A stretch of DNA of 64,000 bases from Amycolatopsis lexingtonensis (GCF_014873755.1 NZ_JADBEG010000001.1:250501-314500); one strand, 5' to 3'; counted from the first letter of the stretch, positions 42,826 to 51,810 are shown. The notes: generated from the sequence alone by a model not told the origin. Made by a program: numbers and translations.

Positions 42826-45800
42826 TCAGTAGCTCAGTCCGTGGTGAGAGCTTTCGCCGTAGCTGTGGTCGTGGCCGTCGACCAGTTCGTCTTCCAGTTC
42901 GGTGCGCCGTGTGGCAGCGGCGGCGTCTGCTTCGCCTTCCTCGTCCTCTTCCTTTTCGGCGGCGAGTTCGGCGTAGAACCGTGCGGCATAGGCGTCGGCG
43001 GCGTCGCGCCGCGATTCGCGGGTCAGCATCACGTCTGATGCGGCGTCTTCGTGGTCGGGTGTGGTCATGAGGTGCCTCCACTGCTGGGTGATGTCCCGCC
43101 ATGCGTCGGCGCGAAGGTCGTTGCCGGCGGGTTGGTTGCCGAGCGGGGAGGTAGCATCCGCGGTCGTGATGCCGTAAGTCTCACGGTACGCCGCGGCGAG
43201 CCCAACGACCTGATCCCACTGCTGCGCGAGCGCAGCATCGTCGGGGCGGGCACCGAAGCGTGCGAGCCACGGCGGTTGTTCACGCACGACTTGATCCCGC
43301 AGCTGGTCGGTTCGCGCGGTGATCTCTGCGTTCATGGTCGCCAGCCGCTCCAGCGACCCGCGGTAGTTCGCCGTGTGCGCGAGATCAGGTCGGGCCTGCC
43401 ACGGTAGGGCGGAGTGGTGCCCGGTGCCTGCGTCGTGCTGGCGCACGAGCGCGCTGACGAGCGCAATACCGGTCTTGCGGGGGGCGGTGTGTTCGGCGCC
43501 GGTCGTTGTCGCGGCGGTCTGGCGGGCGGCGTCGGTGAGTGCGGTGTCGGGGTCGAGTCCCCGGGTGGCGCCGCCGGCGGCGTGGCGCCACACGACGCCC
43601 CACTGCTCCTCGGTGACTACCGCGTCCGGCAGGTGCGCGGCGACGATCTGCTGCCAGCGGCCGATCTGCTCGTGGGTTGCCGGGGCGATCCGGGCGGGCG
43701 CATCGTGTGTCCGGACATGGTCGTTGATCCGCTTGGCCAACACCGCGGCCGGGTCCTCGGCCCAGCTGAATCCCCGGTCGTCGACCAGGTCACGAACGAG
43801 CCGGTCGGCTTGCCACCCGCGGTCCTGGGCGTTGGCGAGCGCGTTCAGCGCGGCCGGTTCGGCACCGGCGTTGACGGCGTCGGGGACGTAGCGGGCGAGG
43901 ACGTCGAGGTAGCGGTCCTCATCACCATCACGAGCCAGCAGCTCGTAGCGGCGAAGCAGCACGTTCAGGGGCTCGAGGACGACGCGTTCCTCGACCTGCT
44001 CGAACTCGGCGAACACCTCGTCCAGCTCGGTCGTTTGAGCCGCGGTGCGAGGCTGCGTGGGTGCGGATGGCGCTGGCACATGCGATTGGCCGAAGGATTC
44101 CCAGCGTTCTGTGAGGGTGCGCCAGGCGTGTGCCCTCGCCCCGCGGCTGTCGGGCTTGGCGCCCAGCGGAGCCTCGCCGTCGATGCGGAACGTCTCGCGG
44201 TACGCGGCGGCCAGGCCGACCAGGTCGTCCCAGGCCTCGGCGGCGATCGGGTTGTCCGGTCGCGGCCCGAGCCCCGAGACCCATTCCGGCTGCTCGCGGA
44301 TCACTGCGGAGCGCAGGTGCTCGACGCGGTCGGCGATCGCGCGGTTCATCTCGTGCAGGTACTGGGCGTGTCCGGGATGGTGGCGAACGTGGGCGAAGTC
44401 GGGGCGAGACAGCCATGGAACAGCGCGCACATGGGCCTCTCCGCGCTCGCCCCGGCGGTCCAGTTCGGCAGCGAGTGCGGCGTCGGCGTAGCGGTCATCC
44501 GGCATTGGATCCGGCACTGCCGGGCGTGCGGCCAGCTGGTGTGCGACGACGGTCAGGGCGGCGTCGATGTTGAATCCGACGGCCAGCGCACCGGCGGCGC
44601 GGTGCCAGATCGTGTCCCATGCCGGGTCTTCGACGGCCACGTGCGGGGCGATCGCGTCGACGATGCCGCGCCAGCGAGTGATATCCGCGGGTAGCGGCGG
44701 TGCAGTTGGTGAGGGTGGCTTGCGGTGTTCAAGGTGCTTTCTGATCCGGTCTTGCAGTGCGGCGCCCGGGTTGTCGGCGTCGTCGAGGGACTGGCGCCAG
44801 CGCATCACGGCAGAGACGAGCGGGTCGGGTTCCCAGCCGAGGTCGTGGGCGTTACGCAGCGTCTGGATCAGCGCCGGCTCACTGTCGAGATCCAACGTGG
44901 ACGGAGCCCGGTGGGCGAGGATGGCGCGGTAGCGGTCCTCGTCGCGGTAGGTGGCGGTGTAGTTGTAGCGCAGCACCAGCGTCCCCATCGACACCGCCTC
45001 GTCCTGCGCCTCCCGCATCGTCTCGGTCGCCGAAACCTCGGCGCCGGAATGGTTCAGCACCCCGGTCAGCACCGACCGCGGGGACACCGGTTCGGGGGTT
45101 TCGCGGTGCTGGTCGATGACGTGGTGGTGGGTGACGACGTACAGGTAGTTGCCGAGCATGGCGCGGGTGATGCCGGGGTAGAACTGCTCCCGGGTCATCG
45201 TCGGTGGAACCAGCAGGTGGGCGTTGCCAGTGCTGGTCATGCCCTGCACCCTGTTGATGGTGGCGGCGTAGGCGAGTTCGACGTGCGCCTGGACGTACCC
45301 GGCCGGCAACGTGATCGCGGCCTTGTGCACCCGGTGCTGAACCGTGATCTTGCCGCTGGCGTGGACCGCGGTGACGGTCCAGACGTCACCGTTCTTGACA
45401 AAGTCCTTCCCCCCGAACAGCGACAACAGCCGCTGGTTGTGGCGGGTGACGACCCAGTCCCCGACGCTCGCGGTGGTGGCGTCGTGTAGCTCCACCTCAC
45501 AGCCACGGTCGACGGCGCCCTGATTCAGGCGCCGTTCGCGGGCGTCGATGTTCAGCGCGACGGTGTCTTCGTTGGTCGGCACGATCAGCAGCGACTGCAC
45601 GCCGGCGTCGAGATCGGCCTGCCAGTTGGCGCGGGCGGCGTCGCGCATCCTTTCCAGCGACCCGTCACTGACCCGGCCCGACTCGAAGTAGTACTTGAGC
45701 CCCTTGGGGTTCCAGGCCCGGATCTGCAACGACGCCGCGGCTTGTTCCTTCCGGTCGTCGCCGCGGAACCGCACGATCTCCCGGAACCGCACCGCGCCGA

Positions 45801-47940
45801 CGTCGTGGGCGATCAGCCGGATCGCGCCCCCGGCTTCAACCGCGGCCAGCTGCGCGTCGTCCCCGATCAGCCGCACGTCCGCGCCGTTCTTGAGCGCGTA
45901 TTTCACGGCTTTGTGCAGGGTGTGGGTGCCGGCCATCGCAGCTTCGTCGACGATCACCAGGTCCCCGGCTTCCATCGGGAACGCGCGGTGGGCGAACCCG
46001 ATCCTCAGTGCGGTGGTCAGCTGGTGCAGCGTGTGCGGCTTCGCTCCGATCGATGCACCGAGCTCTTGCGCCGCGCGGGCTGACGGGCCGAAGGCGTAGA
46101 CGCGGTGGCCGGTGCGCCGCCACGCGGTGGCCAGGACCTTCATCGCCGAGGTCTTCCCAGCGCCTGCCGGGGCCAAGGCGAGCTGCAGGCGCCGTCCGGA
46201 GCGGGCGAACTGGCGCACCATCTCCGTCTGGCCAGCATTGAGCTTCTGGCCGGCGAGGGCCTTCTCGACGGTGTCGACGCGGAGTCGGTGCCCGCCGCCG
46301 CGGTGGGCCCAGGCGACCAGGTCGCCTTCGGCGGCGAGGGTGGCGGTGGTGGTGTAGCGGGTGGAGCGGTGTTCGACGAACACTGACTCGCCGTCGCGGC
46401 GCCGCAGGGAGGCGGGTTCGTTGACGACGGTCGGGCCGACGACGGCGAGGGTGTCGGGCTGGGCGAGGATGGTGTCGACGACGTCGTCGACGAGTTGTTC
46501 GCGCTTGTCGACCGGCACCGTGAGGTGCGCGGTCTGGCGGTGGGCTTCGGCGGCGAGGTTCCACCACGAGAAGTGGCTGTAGTTGTCCGACACGACATCC
46601 CGTGTCGCCTGGGCGATTTTGGCGATGTCGAATGCGTCCGGCTCCGCGCGTCCGCTGAGGAATACGCGGTCGGCGAGCGTGTCCAGAACTTTCGCGGGCA
46701 CGATGCTCAGCGCGTGCTCGCGCCACGCCTTGAGATGTTCCGGCAGCGTCTTGGGTGGCTGTTTGCCGGGCCGGTTGTCGTACTGGGCCGCGCGGTCGAT
46801 GGCGAAGATGTCCTTCGGTGTCGGCTCCTTCCCGTGCTTGGCGGTGAACTCGACGATGCGCTTGGCCCGGGCGGCTTCGAACTGGCGGTGGCGCTGGGAG
46901 AACAGCTTCACCAGCTCGACCGGGACGGCCTCGAGCTGCCAGACCGGGCGCTTCATGTCGACGCCTTCGGCGCCGCGCTGCACCCAGTTGGCTCCTTGTT
47001 CGCGGAACAGGTCGCGTAGGCGGTTGTCGAAGTACTCCGACGAGGTGACCGTCGCGGCGAACATGGTGCGCAGGTCGAGAGCAGTCCATTCCCCGTCGTC
47101 GCTGCGTTGCACCTTCGAGGAGATCAGCACGTGGAAGTGCAGGTGTGGGTCGCCGGCGCGGGAGTCCCAGTGCTCGAACATCGCCGCGGTGATCCCGTTG
47201 ACGTCGACCTGGGCCTCGCCTATGTTCCCGCGGCGGGTGTAGGCGATGTTGCGTTCCATGTAGGTCACGGTGTCCAGGGCTGCTTGGCGGGCCATGCCGA
47301 CGATGCGCTTCCGTCCGTCCGGTGACGCCGCCGCCCATGCGATGGAGAGGGTCTTGTCGTAGCTGAACACGGCCTCGACTCCGGAGACCGCGGACTTGAG
47401 GTTTCGTTTCTGCTCGGACAACCATCCGTTCAGCTCTTTGTCGTCGGCGGGACTGTCGCCGTCGTGGGCTGTGCGGTAGGCCTGCAACTGCACGCCGCGG
47501 CGGATCTCGGCGCGTGTGGCCGCGGAGATCGGCGCACCGATCGGCCGCCCCTGCAGCCGGTTGTGGTCCTTGTACGCCTGCGATACCTGCGAGCGCAGGT
47601 GATCCAGCGCGGAGTACTGCGGGAATCGCCGGCCCAGCCGGGTCGCGTTCAGCGCTTCCTCTGCGGTGGCGCCGCCGGTGATCATCTCGGCTTCGATGGC
47701 GTCGGCGTTCGGATGTCGGCCTTCGCCGAAGAGGGCGTTCATCTGGGCAGGGGTGACTGCGCCGGAGAGTCCTAAGTGCTCTGCTCCGGCGCCGAACCAT
47801 TGGCCTGCCGGGTAACCACGGGAGAGGTAGTAGTCACTTAACAGCTCGCCGGGTGCGAGCTCACGGCTGCGATCGGCGCACGCCACCGTGTTCGTGAGGT
47901 ACTCATGACCACCAGGGCTCAGCTTCCGCAAGCCCATCAT
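42826..47940 (-). CDS. MobF (TrwC/TraA-like) relaxase-helicase
   Basis: About 1704 residues. The N-terminal relaxase domain has the three-His metal motif GDPHLHFHVLISS near residue 268, preceded by VFSYDKTLSIAWA. A superfamily 1 helicase core follows, with Walker A LALAPAGAGKTSAMKV near residue 593 and LVIVDEAAMAG as Walker B. The C-terminal 600 residues contain two tandem copies of a roughly 280-residue unknown domain. It nicks oriT, stays bound to the strand and unwinds DNA during transfer through the VirD4/VirB4 machine encoded at 33475-38036. ATG 47940 is used; ATG 47937 and GTG 47946 are alternatives. Confidence 0.92.
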   Translation of the reverse strand: MMGLRKLSPGGHEYLTNTVACADRSRELAPGELLSDYYLSRGYPAGQWFGAGAEHLGLSGAVTPAQMNALFGEGRHPNADAIEAEMITGGATAEEALNATRLGRRFPQYSALDHLRSQVSQAYKDHNRLQGRPIGAPISAATRAEIRRGVQLQAYRTAHDGDSPADDKELNGWLSEQKRNLKSAVSGVEAVFSYDKTLSIAWAAASPDGRKRIVGMARQAALDTVTYMERNIAYTRRGNIGEAQVDVNGITAAMFEHWDSRAGDPHLHFHVLISSKVQRSDDGEWTALDLRTMFAATVTSSEYFDNRLRDLFREQGANWVQRGAEGVDMKRPVWQLEAVPVELVKLFSQRHRQFEAARAKRIVEFTAKHGKEPTPKDIFAIDRAAQYDNRPGKQPPKTLPEHLKAWREHALSIVPAKVLDTLADRVFLSGRAEPDAFDIAKIAQATRDVVSDNYSHFSWWNLAAEAHRQTAHLTVPVDKREQLVDDVVDTILAQPDTLAVVGPTVVNEPASLRRRDGESVFVEHRSTRYTTTATLAAEGDLVAWAHRGGGHRLRVDTVEKALAGQKLNAGQTEMVRQFARSGRRLQLALAPAGAGKTSAMKVLATAWRRTGHRVYAFGPSARAAQELGASIGAKPHTLHQLTTALRIGFAHRAFPMEAGDLVIVDEAAMAGTHTLHKAVKYALKNGADVRLIGDDAQLAAVEAGGAIRLIAHDVGAVRFREIVRFRGDDRKEQAAASLQIRAWNPKGLKYYFESGRVSDGSLERMRDAARANWQADLDAGVQSLLIVPTNEDTVALNIDARERRLNQGAVDRGCEVELHDATTASVGDWVVTRHNQRLLSLFGGKDFVKNGDVWTVTAVHASGKITVQHRVHKAAITLPAGYVQAHVELAYAATINRVQGMTSTGNAHLLVPPTMTREQFYPGITRAMLGNYLYVVTHHHVIDQHRETPEPVSPRSVLTGVLNHSGAEVSATETMREAQDEAVSMGTLVLRYNYTATYRDEDRYRAILAHRAPSTLDLDSEPALIQTLRNAHDLGWEPDPLVSAVMRWRQSLDDADNPGAALQDRIRKHLEHRKPPSPTAPPLPADITRWRGIVDAIAPHVAVEDPAWDTIWHRAAGALAVGFNIDAALTVVAHQLAARPAVPDPMPDDRYADAALAAELDRRGERGEAHVRAVPWLSRPDFAHVRHHPGHAQYLHEMNRAIADRVEHLRSAVIREQPEWVSGLGPRPDNPIAAEAWDDLVGLAAAYRETFRIDGEAPLGAKPDSRGARAHAWRTLTERWESFGQSHVPAPSAPTQPRTAAQTTELDEVFAEFEQVEERVVLEPLNVLLRRYELLARDGDEDRYLDVLARYVPDAVNAGAEPAALNALANAQDRGWQADRLVRDLVDDRGFSWAEDPAAVLAKRINDHVRTHDAPARIAPATHEQIGRWQQIVAAHLPDAVVTEEQWGVVWRHAAGGATRGLDPDTALTDAARQTAATTTGAEHTAPRKTGIALVSALVRQHDAGTGHHSALPWQARPDLAHTANYRGSLERLATMNAEITARTDQLRDQVVREQPPWLARFGARPDDAALAQQWDQVVGLAAAYRETYGITTADATSPLGNQPAGNDLRADAWRDITQQWRHLMTTPDHEDAASDVMLTRESRRDAADAYAARFYAELAAEKEEDEEGEADAAAATRRTELEDELVDGHDHSYGESSHHGLSY

Positions 47941-48004
47941 GTCCACACCAGACTACGCCGAAAAGGCGAAGGCGCCCACCTGGTTCAGAACGTCTGCAAG
48001 ACGT

Positions 48005-48223
48005 GCTGTGTGCGGGGTAGGGGGCAGGTTGGGTGAGGTGGCGGCGGTGGCGTGGTCGGCGGGGTGAGTGGGCGGCGGGGTGGTGTGGGGCTGGGGTGTG
48101 GTGGTGGGCGGGGTGCGGTAGGCGGGTGGTGTTGGTGGTGCGTGAGGGGTGGTGACCGATTTTTGGGTCGAGCGCGGGCGCCTGCACTAAGGCGCCCCGG
48201 GCGCCGTCTGCCGGCGCCCGCGC
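48005..48223. other. G/T-rich stretch plus nested inverted repeats upstream of the relaxase gene (oriT candidate)
   Basis: From 48005 to about 48160 the plus strand is almost entirely G and T with C scarce, a strong strand bias with many GGGG/GGTGG runs. It is followed by GCGCGGGCGCC (48172-48182) paired with GGCGCCCGCGC (48213-48223), enclosing GGCGCCC-C-GGGCGCC (48191-48205). It sits directly before a MobF relaxase gene, the usual place for oriT. No nick site could be identified, so the call is tentative. Confidence 0.4.
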
Positions 48224-48251
48224 GGTCCATAGGTTGTGCCGACACAGCAAA

Positions 48252-48281
48252 GCGGCCGCCGATCGTAAGATCGGCGGCCGC
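48252..48281 (-). terminator. Perfect 13-base hairpin after a small gene
   Basis: GCGGCCGCCGATC and its reverse complement enclose the loop GTAA. It lies 19 bases past the stop of the minus-strand gene at 48300-48521, and on that strand it is followed by TTTGCTGTG, consistent with an intrinsic terminator. Confidence 0.7.
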
Positions 48282-48299
48282 GCCGTGTGTGGACGGTCG

Positions 48300-48521
48300 C
48301 TAGCTCGGGCTCGATCGCGAGAGGTGGTCCAGCTCGCGGCGGATGGCAGCGGCAGACACGACCTCGACCACGTCGCCCTTCGCGGTCGTGAGGGGCCGGA
48401 CGTCGCGCGCGAGTAGCGCGCGCAGGAATGCGGCGACGGCGGCGGGCTCGTCGGTCGGGATCATGTCGGCGGCGGCTAGCTCGCGGTCGAGGTCGGCAAG
48501 GAAGTCGTGAAAGGTGCGCAC
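48300..48521 (-). CDS. Small hypothetical protein
   Basis: A 73-residue acidic protein beginning VRTFHDFLADLDRELAAADMIP, with two predicted helices and a short strand region (VRPLTTAKGDVVEVVS). The GTG start at 48521 has AGGAG eight bases upstream. It is the second gene of a two-gene unit with the zinc-finger-like gene at 48586 and ends at a good hairpin. No family recognised. Confidence 0.6.
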   Translation of the reverse strand: MRTFHDFLADLDRELAAADMIPTDEPAAVAAFLRALLARDVRPLTTAKGDVVEVVSAAAIRRELDHLSRSSPS

Positions 48522-48585
48522 GGTGGCGGCTCCTAGTCTTGGCGTGGACGGGGGCACCCGGTCCGGGTGCCCCCCCCGCTGGTGG

Positions 48586-49788
48586 TCAGGCGACGGCGGC
48601 GAGTTCGCGCGACGGCGCGAACGTGCACAGCGGCGGCATGTCCCGGTCCCGGCACATCTCGCACCGGTCATCGGTGCTGTGGGCGCGCTGTTCACTGGGG
48701 GTGCGTTCGAGGTTGCACGCCACGCACAACCCGCCGGGCGTGACCGGGAGCAACGCAAGCGCGTAATAGTCCTCGTCGGTCATCGGCTTGCCGCTCAGCT
48801 CGCCGAGGATCTCGCTGGTGTCGTCGATGTCGCCGTGCCGCCGCCGCTCGCCTTCGTAGGCGTCGACGGTGCTTTCGTTCTTGCGGACCAGACCGGCGGA
48901 CGGGATCGCCTGCTCCACCTCGCGCCACTGCTCGTCGTAGTCGGGCTCCGCCGCGCTGTCGACGTAGCGGCGCGCGGCGCGCTGCTCGATCGGCTCGTGT
49001 CGGGCGGCAATCCGGTGGGCGGGCACGGTCGTGGTGTGCTCGCCTTCGGCCGGGCGCTCGGCGGCTTCGGCTTCCTTGCGGCAAGCGTCGGAGCAGTACC
49101 GCAGTTCGGGGAGTCCGGCGAGGTTGCCGTCACAGTTGCCGCACCGGCGGATGTCGCCGGACTCGGCTTCGGCGGCCTGCTGCCGGGCAGCGGTGCGGGC
49201 GCGCGCGTGGGCGGCGCGGGCCTTGCTCGCGTACACGCACGTCATCACCAGGGTGCGCATGTCCTCGGCGAGGATGGGCCACAGCTGGTGTGCGGTGTGG
49301 ATGGCTTCGACGATGGCGGGGTGGGTAGCGCTGGGGTTCTTGAGCAGCGTGGCGCACGTGGTGAACGCGTGCTGCTGGGTGCCGCCGGTGGCGGCGTTGA
49401 GCCACCGCAACCCGTTGAGCGCGTCGGCGATCCGCTTGGGCTGCTCGCGCAGCATTGCCGTGACGTCGTTGACCTCGGTCACGGCGACGGCGCGGCGGGT
49501 CTGGCTGGACCAGACGCACTGGTGGAACAGTTCGCGCTCGGTCTCGCCGTAGCTGTCCCACTCGGCGTGAGCCGTGCGCACGGCGGCGAGAACGTCCCCA
49601 CTGAGCGCAGCGTCGGTGTTGAGCAGTGTGGCGCACGCGGCGAGGATCGCGGGCGGGTTCTCGCCGCTGTCGGTGAACACCTTCCGCAACTCTTTCAGCG
49701 CGGACCGGACGCGCGGCGGTCGCGCCTGCAACGCCTCTGCGGCGCGGGTGAGGCTCGGACGGTGCTTGGGGTGAATGGTCGAAACCAT
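48586..49788 (-). CDS. Hypothetical protein with two Cys-pair (zinc-like) clusters
   Basis: A 400-residue soluble protein. The first 200 residues are helical, repeating a motif around CATLLNTDAALS and CATLLKNPSATHP with about 85-90 residues between copies, which suggests an internal duplication. Then come RRCGNCDGNLAGLPELRYCSDACRKE, a four-Cys cluster, and a C-terminal CVACNLERTPSEQRAHSTDDRCEMC cluster. Both look like zinc ribbons. The ATG at 49788 is preferred to a TTG at 49797. Function unknown; a nucleic-acid or protein-binding role is plausible. Confidence 0.7.
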   Translation of the reverse strand: MVSTIHPKHRPSLTRAAEALQARPPRVRSALKELRKVFTDSGENPPAILAACATLLNTDAALSGDVLAAVRTAHAEWDSYGETERELFHQCVWSSQTRRAVAVTEVNDVTAMLREQPKRIADALNGLRWLNAATGGTQQHAFTTCATLLKNPSATHPAIVEAIHTAHQLWPILAEDMRTLVMTCVYASKARAAHARARTAARQQAAEAESGDIRRCGNCDGNLAGLPELRYCSDACRKEAEAAERPAEGEHTTTVPAHRIAARHEPIEQRAARRYVDSAAEPDYDEQWREVEQAIPSAGLVRKNESTVDAYEGERRRHGDIDDTSEILGELSGKPMTDEDYYALALLPVTPGGLCVACNLERTPSEQRAHSTDDRCEMCRDRDMPPLCTFAPSRELAAVA

Positions 49789-49797
49789 GATATCCAA

Positions 49798-50370
49798 CTT
49801 TCGTGTATTTGATTTGCGGAGGTGTTCGGGTTTGCCGTCCCGATCACCTTGCGATTTCGATATTACCCGGTTCCTGTGGTCTATTCCACTCGAAATAGCG
49901 TTTCTGGCCGAGTATTTAAGCGAGTTCTAGCGATGGACTGAGTCGTCTAATCTTATTTGCTTGCTGGATGCCTGTATGTCGTGCACGCGGCTTGCTGGCG
50001 GTGTCTGTGCACCTACTGAGGCTGCTGCTTGGTGTAGTAGAAGCCGCTGCGTGCTGAGTGGGTGGTGGGTGGCCCCGAAGTGACCAGGGCAGGCCCCCGG
50101 CCTGCCCTTAATGCCTGACCTAGGGAGTAGGGGCCCCAAATACAAGGGTGGGGCCTCAAGCTATTTTTGGCCACGCTTTTCGGTCAAAAATAGCTTGGGG
50201 TGCCCTTGTATTTGGGGGGACGACCGATACAATTTCGGGGCCACCCACCACCCGCGGACGCAACGAGAACACGGAAAGGTTCCCACTGCCGGTGTGCTGT
50301 CGGCGCGGACACCTGACCGGCTGTGACGGCGCGTCCTGCGGGTGCGCAGTGTGGCCCGTGGCCTGCGGGT
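49798..50370. other. Non-coding region carrying a large structured repeat
   Basis: No confident gene is seen. The first 250 bases are AT-rich and probably hold the promoter for the leftward gene at 48586-49788. The rest contains the nested inverted repeats described at 50060-50253. Frames across the repeats are repeat shadows. Confidence 0.5.
50060..50253. repeat. Nested inverted repeats, about 194 bases
   Basis: The outer arms are perfect 20-mers: GGGTGGTGGGTGGCCCCGAA (50060-50079) and its reverse complement (50234-50253). Inside lie a 9-base hairpin, GGGCAGGCC/GGCCTGCCC (50087-50107), and a long hairpin. The latter has CCCCAAATACAAGGG (50134-50148) pairing with 50203-50217, and CAAGCTATTTTTG (50157-50169) pairing with CAAAAATAGCTTG (50185-50197), with a short loop around 50173-50181. 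Such a structure fits a replication origin, a transfer site, a small structured RNA or a palindromic mobile repeat. Confidence 0.8.
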
Positions 50371-50664
50371 ATGCTCCTCGTAGCGCTCTGTGGGCTCGTG
50401 TATGCCCTGCGGTGGAGCGTCAGCGGGCCGCCGCGAGTTTTGCCGCTCGCCACTTCGGTGGCGTGGCCCTTCGGGGCTGCTGCGGCGGTACCGCGCCCTC
50501 CTCTTCGCCGGCCGGTCGTCGTCGTCAACGCGGCACACGCGGCCGGTCGGTTCGTCGGCGGCGTGAGCGCTGCGTCGCCGATGCGGCGCGGTGGCGGCGC
50601 GGCCGCAGGTAGCCTGGTGAGCAGTACCGCTGCCCTCCCCGCGCGGGAGGTGAGTCATGGTTGA
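50371..50664 (+). CDS. Possible small membrane protein
   Basis: A 97-residue frame starting MLLVALCGLVYALRWSVSG with one convincing N-terminal membrane helix and further mildly hydrophobic stretches (VLPLATSVAWPFGAAAA, PVVVVNAAHAAG). There is no clear ribosome site. Its end overlaps the next gene by 8 bases, which supports coupling. The Ala/Gly/Pro-rich C-terminus looks low in information, so it could be a chance frame. Confidence 0.35.
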   Translation: MLLVALCGLVYALRWSVSGPPRVLPLATSVAWPFGAAAAVPRPPLRRPVVVVNAAHAAGRFVGGVSAASPMRRGGGAAAGSLVSSTAALPAREVSHG

Positions 50665-51271
50665 ACGTCAAACAAGAGGCTCGAGGCGGAGGCGTCGCTC
50701 GTCGGCGACGTTGGAGCGGCTGGAGGCGGCGCGGCGCCGCCGCGCCGAGCAGCTGGAGCGCGAACGCCAGAACGAGGCGCGAGTGGATGCGGCGCTGGGG
50801 CCGTTCGCGGAAGCAGTGACGGCGATCGAGGCGGTGGAGCGCCGGCGCGAGGACCGGATCGCCGCGCTGGGGGCTCAGCTGGATCGGAAGGTAGCGGAGC
50901 TGGACCAGCAGCGCGCGGTGAAGGTCGCGGAGTTCGAGCGGTCGGCTGAGCAGGTCCGTGCTGATGCTGAGATGGAGATCGGCGAGTGGCGTGCGGTGAT
51001 GGCGACGTCGGTGGCGGAGATCCGCGCGGCGGATGTCGGGGCGGCGGAGACGGCGGCACTGCTGGGAATCTCGACGAAGGCGGTCACTGCGTTGTCGCGT
51101 AGTGCGGCAGCAGCGTCGAACGCCGGCGGCCAGAAGAGTGACGCGGACCCCACGCGCGCCGCAGCAGTGGACGCGGCAACCTCGGGTGACGAGCAGGCTG
51201 TTGAGGCCCCCGTGGACGAGCAGGCCGAGCCGCCCAAACGAGATTCAGAGGCAGACGTTCCGGCAGATTGA
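50657..51271 (+). CDS. Coiled-coil hypothetical protein
   Basis: A 204-residue protein. After a basic start (RGSRRRRRSS), residues 17-115 form a long charged helix with heptad character (LERLEAARRRRAEQLERERQ, IAALGAQLDRKVAELDQQRA). A short HTH-like segment follows (AAETAALLGISTKAVTALSR, residues 128-148), then an acidic disordered tail. GAGGTGAGTC precedes the ATG at 50657. The layout suggests a DNA-binding, oligomeric partition-like or mobilisation accessory protein. No family is recognised. Confidence 0.7.
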   Translation: MVERQTRGSRRRRRSSATLERLEAARRRRAEQLERERQNEARVDAALGPFAEAVTAIEAVERRREDRIAALGAQLDRKVAELDQQRAVKVAEFERSAEQVRADAEMEIGEWRAVMATSVAEIRAADVGAAETAALLGISTKAVTALSRSAAAASNAGGQKSDADPTRAAAVDAATSGDEQAVEAPVDEQAEPPKRDSEADVPAD

Positions 51272-51299
51272 TTCGGGCTGGTCCGGCCGGGCACGAGAA

Positions 51300-51335
51300 G
51301 AGGGGCGGTGGCACCGTCAGGTGCCAGCGCCCCTC
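51300..51335. terminator. Bidirectional hairpin terminator
   Basis: GAGGGGCG/CGCCCCTC and TGGCACC/GGTGCCA form a two-part stem with loop GTCA. It lies between the convergent genes ending at 51271 and 51352. Confidence 0.7.
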
Positions 51336-51351
51336 GTGTGGTGTCGGCTGG

Positions 51352-51810
51352 TCAACGCGTCACGGTCGGCAGGTCGGCCTGCTGTTGGGCGACGCGCCGG
51401 GCCTGGCGGGCGAGGACGAGGCGCTTGCGTCGCTGGTAGTAGACGATCACCGCGGCGACGCCGCTGCAGAACGCGATTCCGAAGGCCCATTGGCTGGCGG
51501 TGCTGCCCTGTTCGGCACCGGGGAAGTGCCCGATGAACAGGAAGCCAGGCAGGGTGAGGGCGCCGACGATGGCGCCGAGGCGGTAGCGGTGGGCGAGTTT
51601 CGGCTTGATGCGGTTGCGGCTGAGGTAGGCGACGCCGCACCCGAGGAGCGCACCGAACAGCACGGCGCCGGGAAGAGCGAGCAGACCGGCGGGGTCGGTG
51701 AAGGGCGTGACGAGGAGTCCGATGTAGCCGAAGGGCTCGATGCCGAGGTAGAAGCCGGTGCCTCCGGCGAGGACGAGCCCGGGGATCGTGACGCCGTAAC
51801 GATTGCTCAT
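51352..51810 (-). CDS. Small membrane protein, four TM segments
   Basis: A 152-residue protein beginning MSNRYGVTIPGLVLAGGTGFY. Four hydrophobic segments are visible (about residues 6-34, 42-63, 76-95 and 105-125), followed by a basic cytoplasmic tail (YQRRKRLVLARQARRVAQQQ). The ATG at 51810 is used because the upstream in-frame extension to 51978 is Arg-rich and not protein-like. No family is recognised. It is a stand-alone gene ending at a strong hairpin shared with the coiled-coil gene. Confidence 0.65.
   Translation of the reverse strand: MSNRYGVTIPGLVLAGGTGFYLGIEPFGYIGLLVTPFTDPAGLLALPGAVLFGALLGCGVAYLSRNRIKPKLAHRYRLGAIVGALTLPGFLFIGHFPGAEQGSTASQWAFGIAFCSGVAAVIVYYQRRKRLVLARQARRVAQQQADLPTVTR

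Noticed and set aside
50148..50612. 154-residue protein starting in the repeat region
   Set aside because: It begins within the inverted repeats and becomes Arg/Cys-rich with no protein character.
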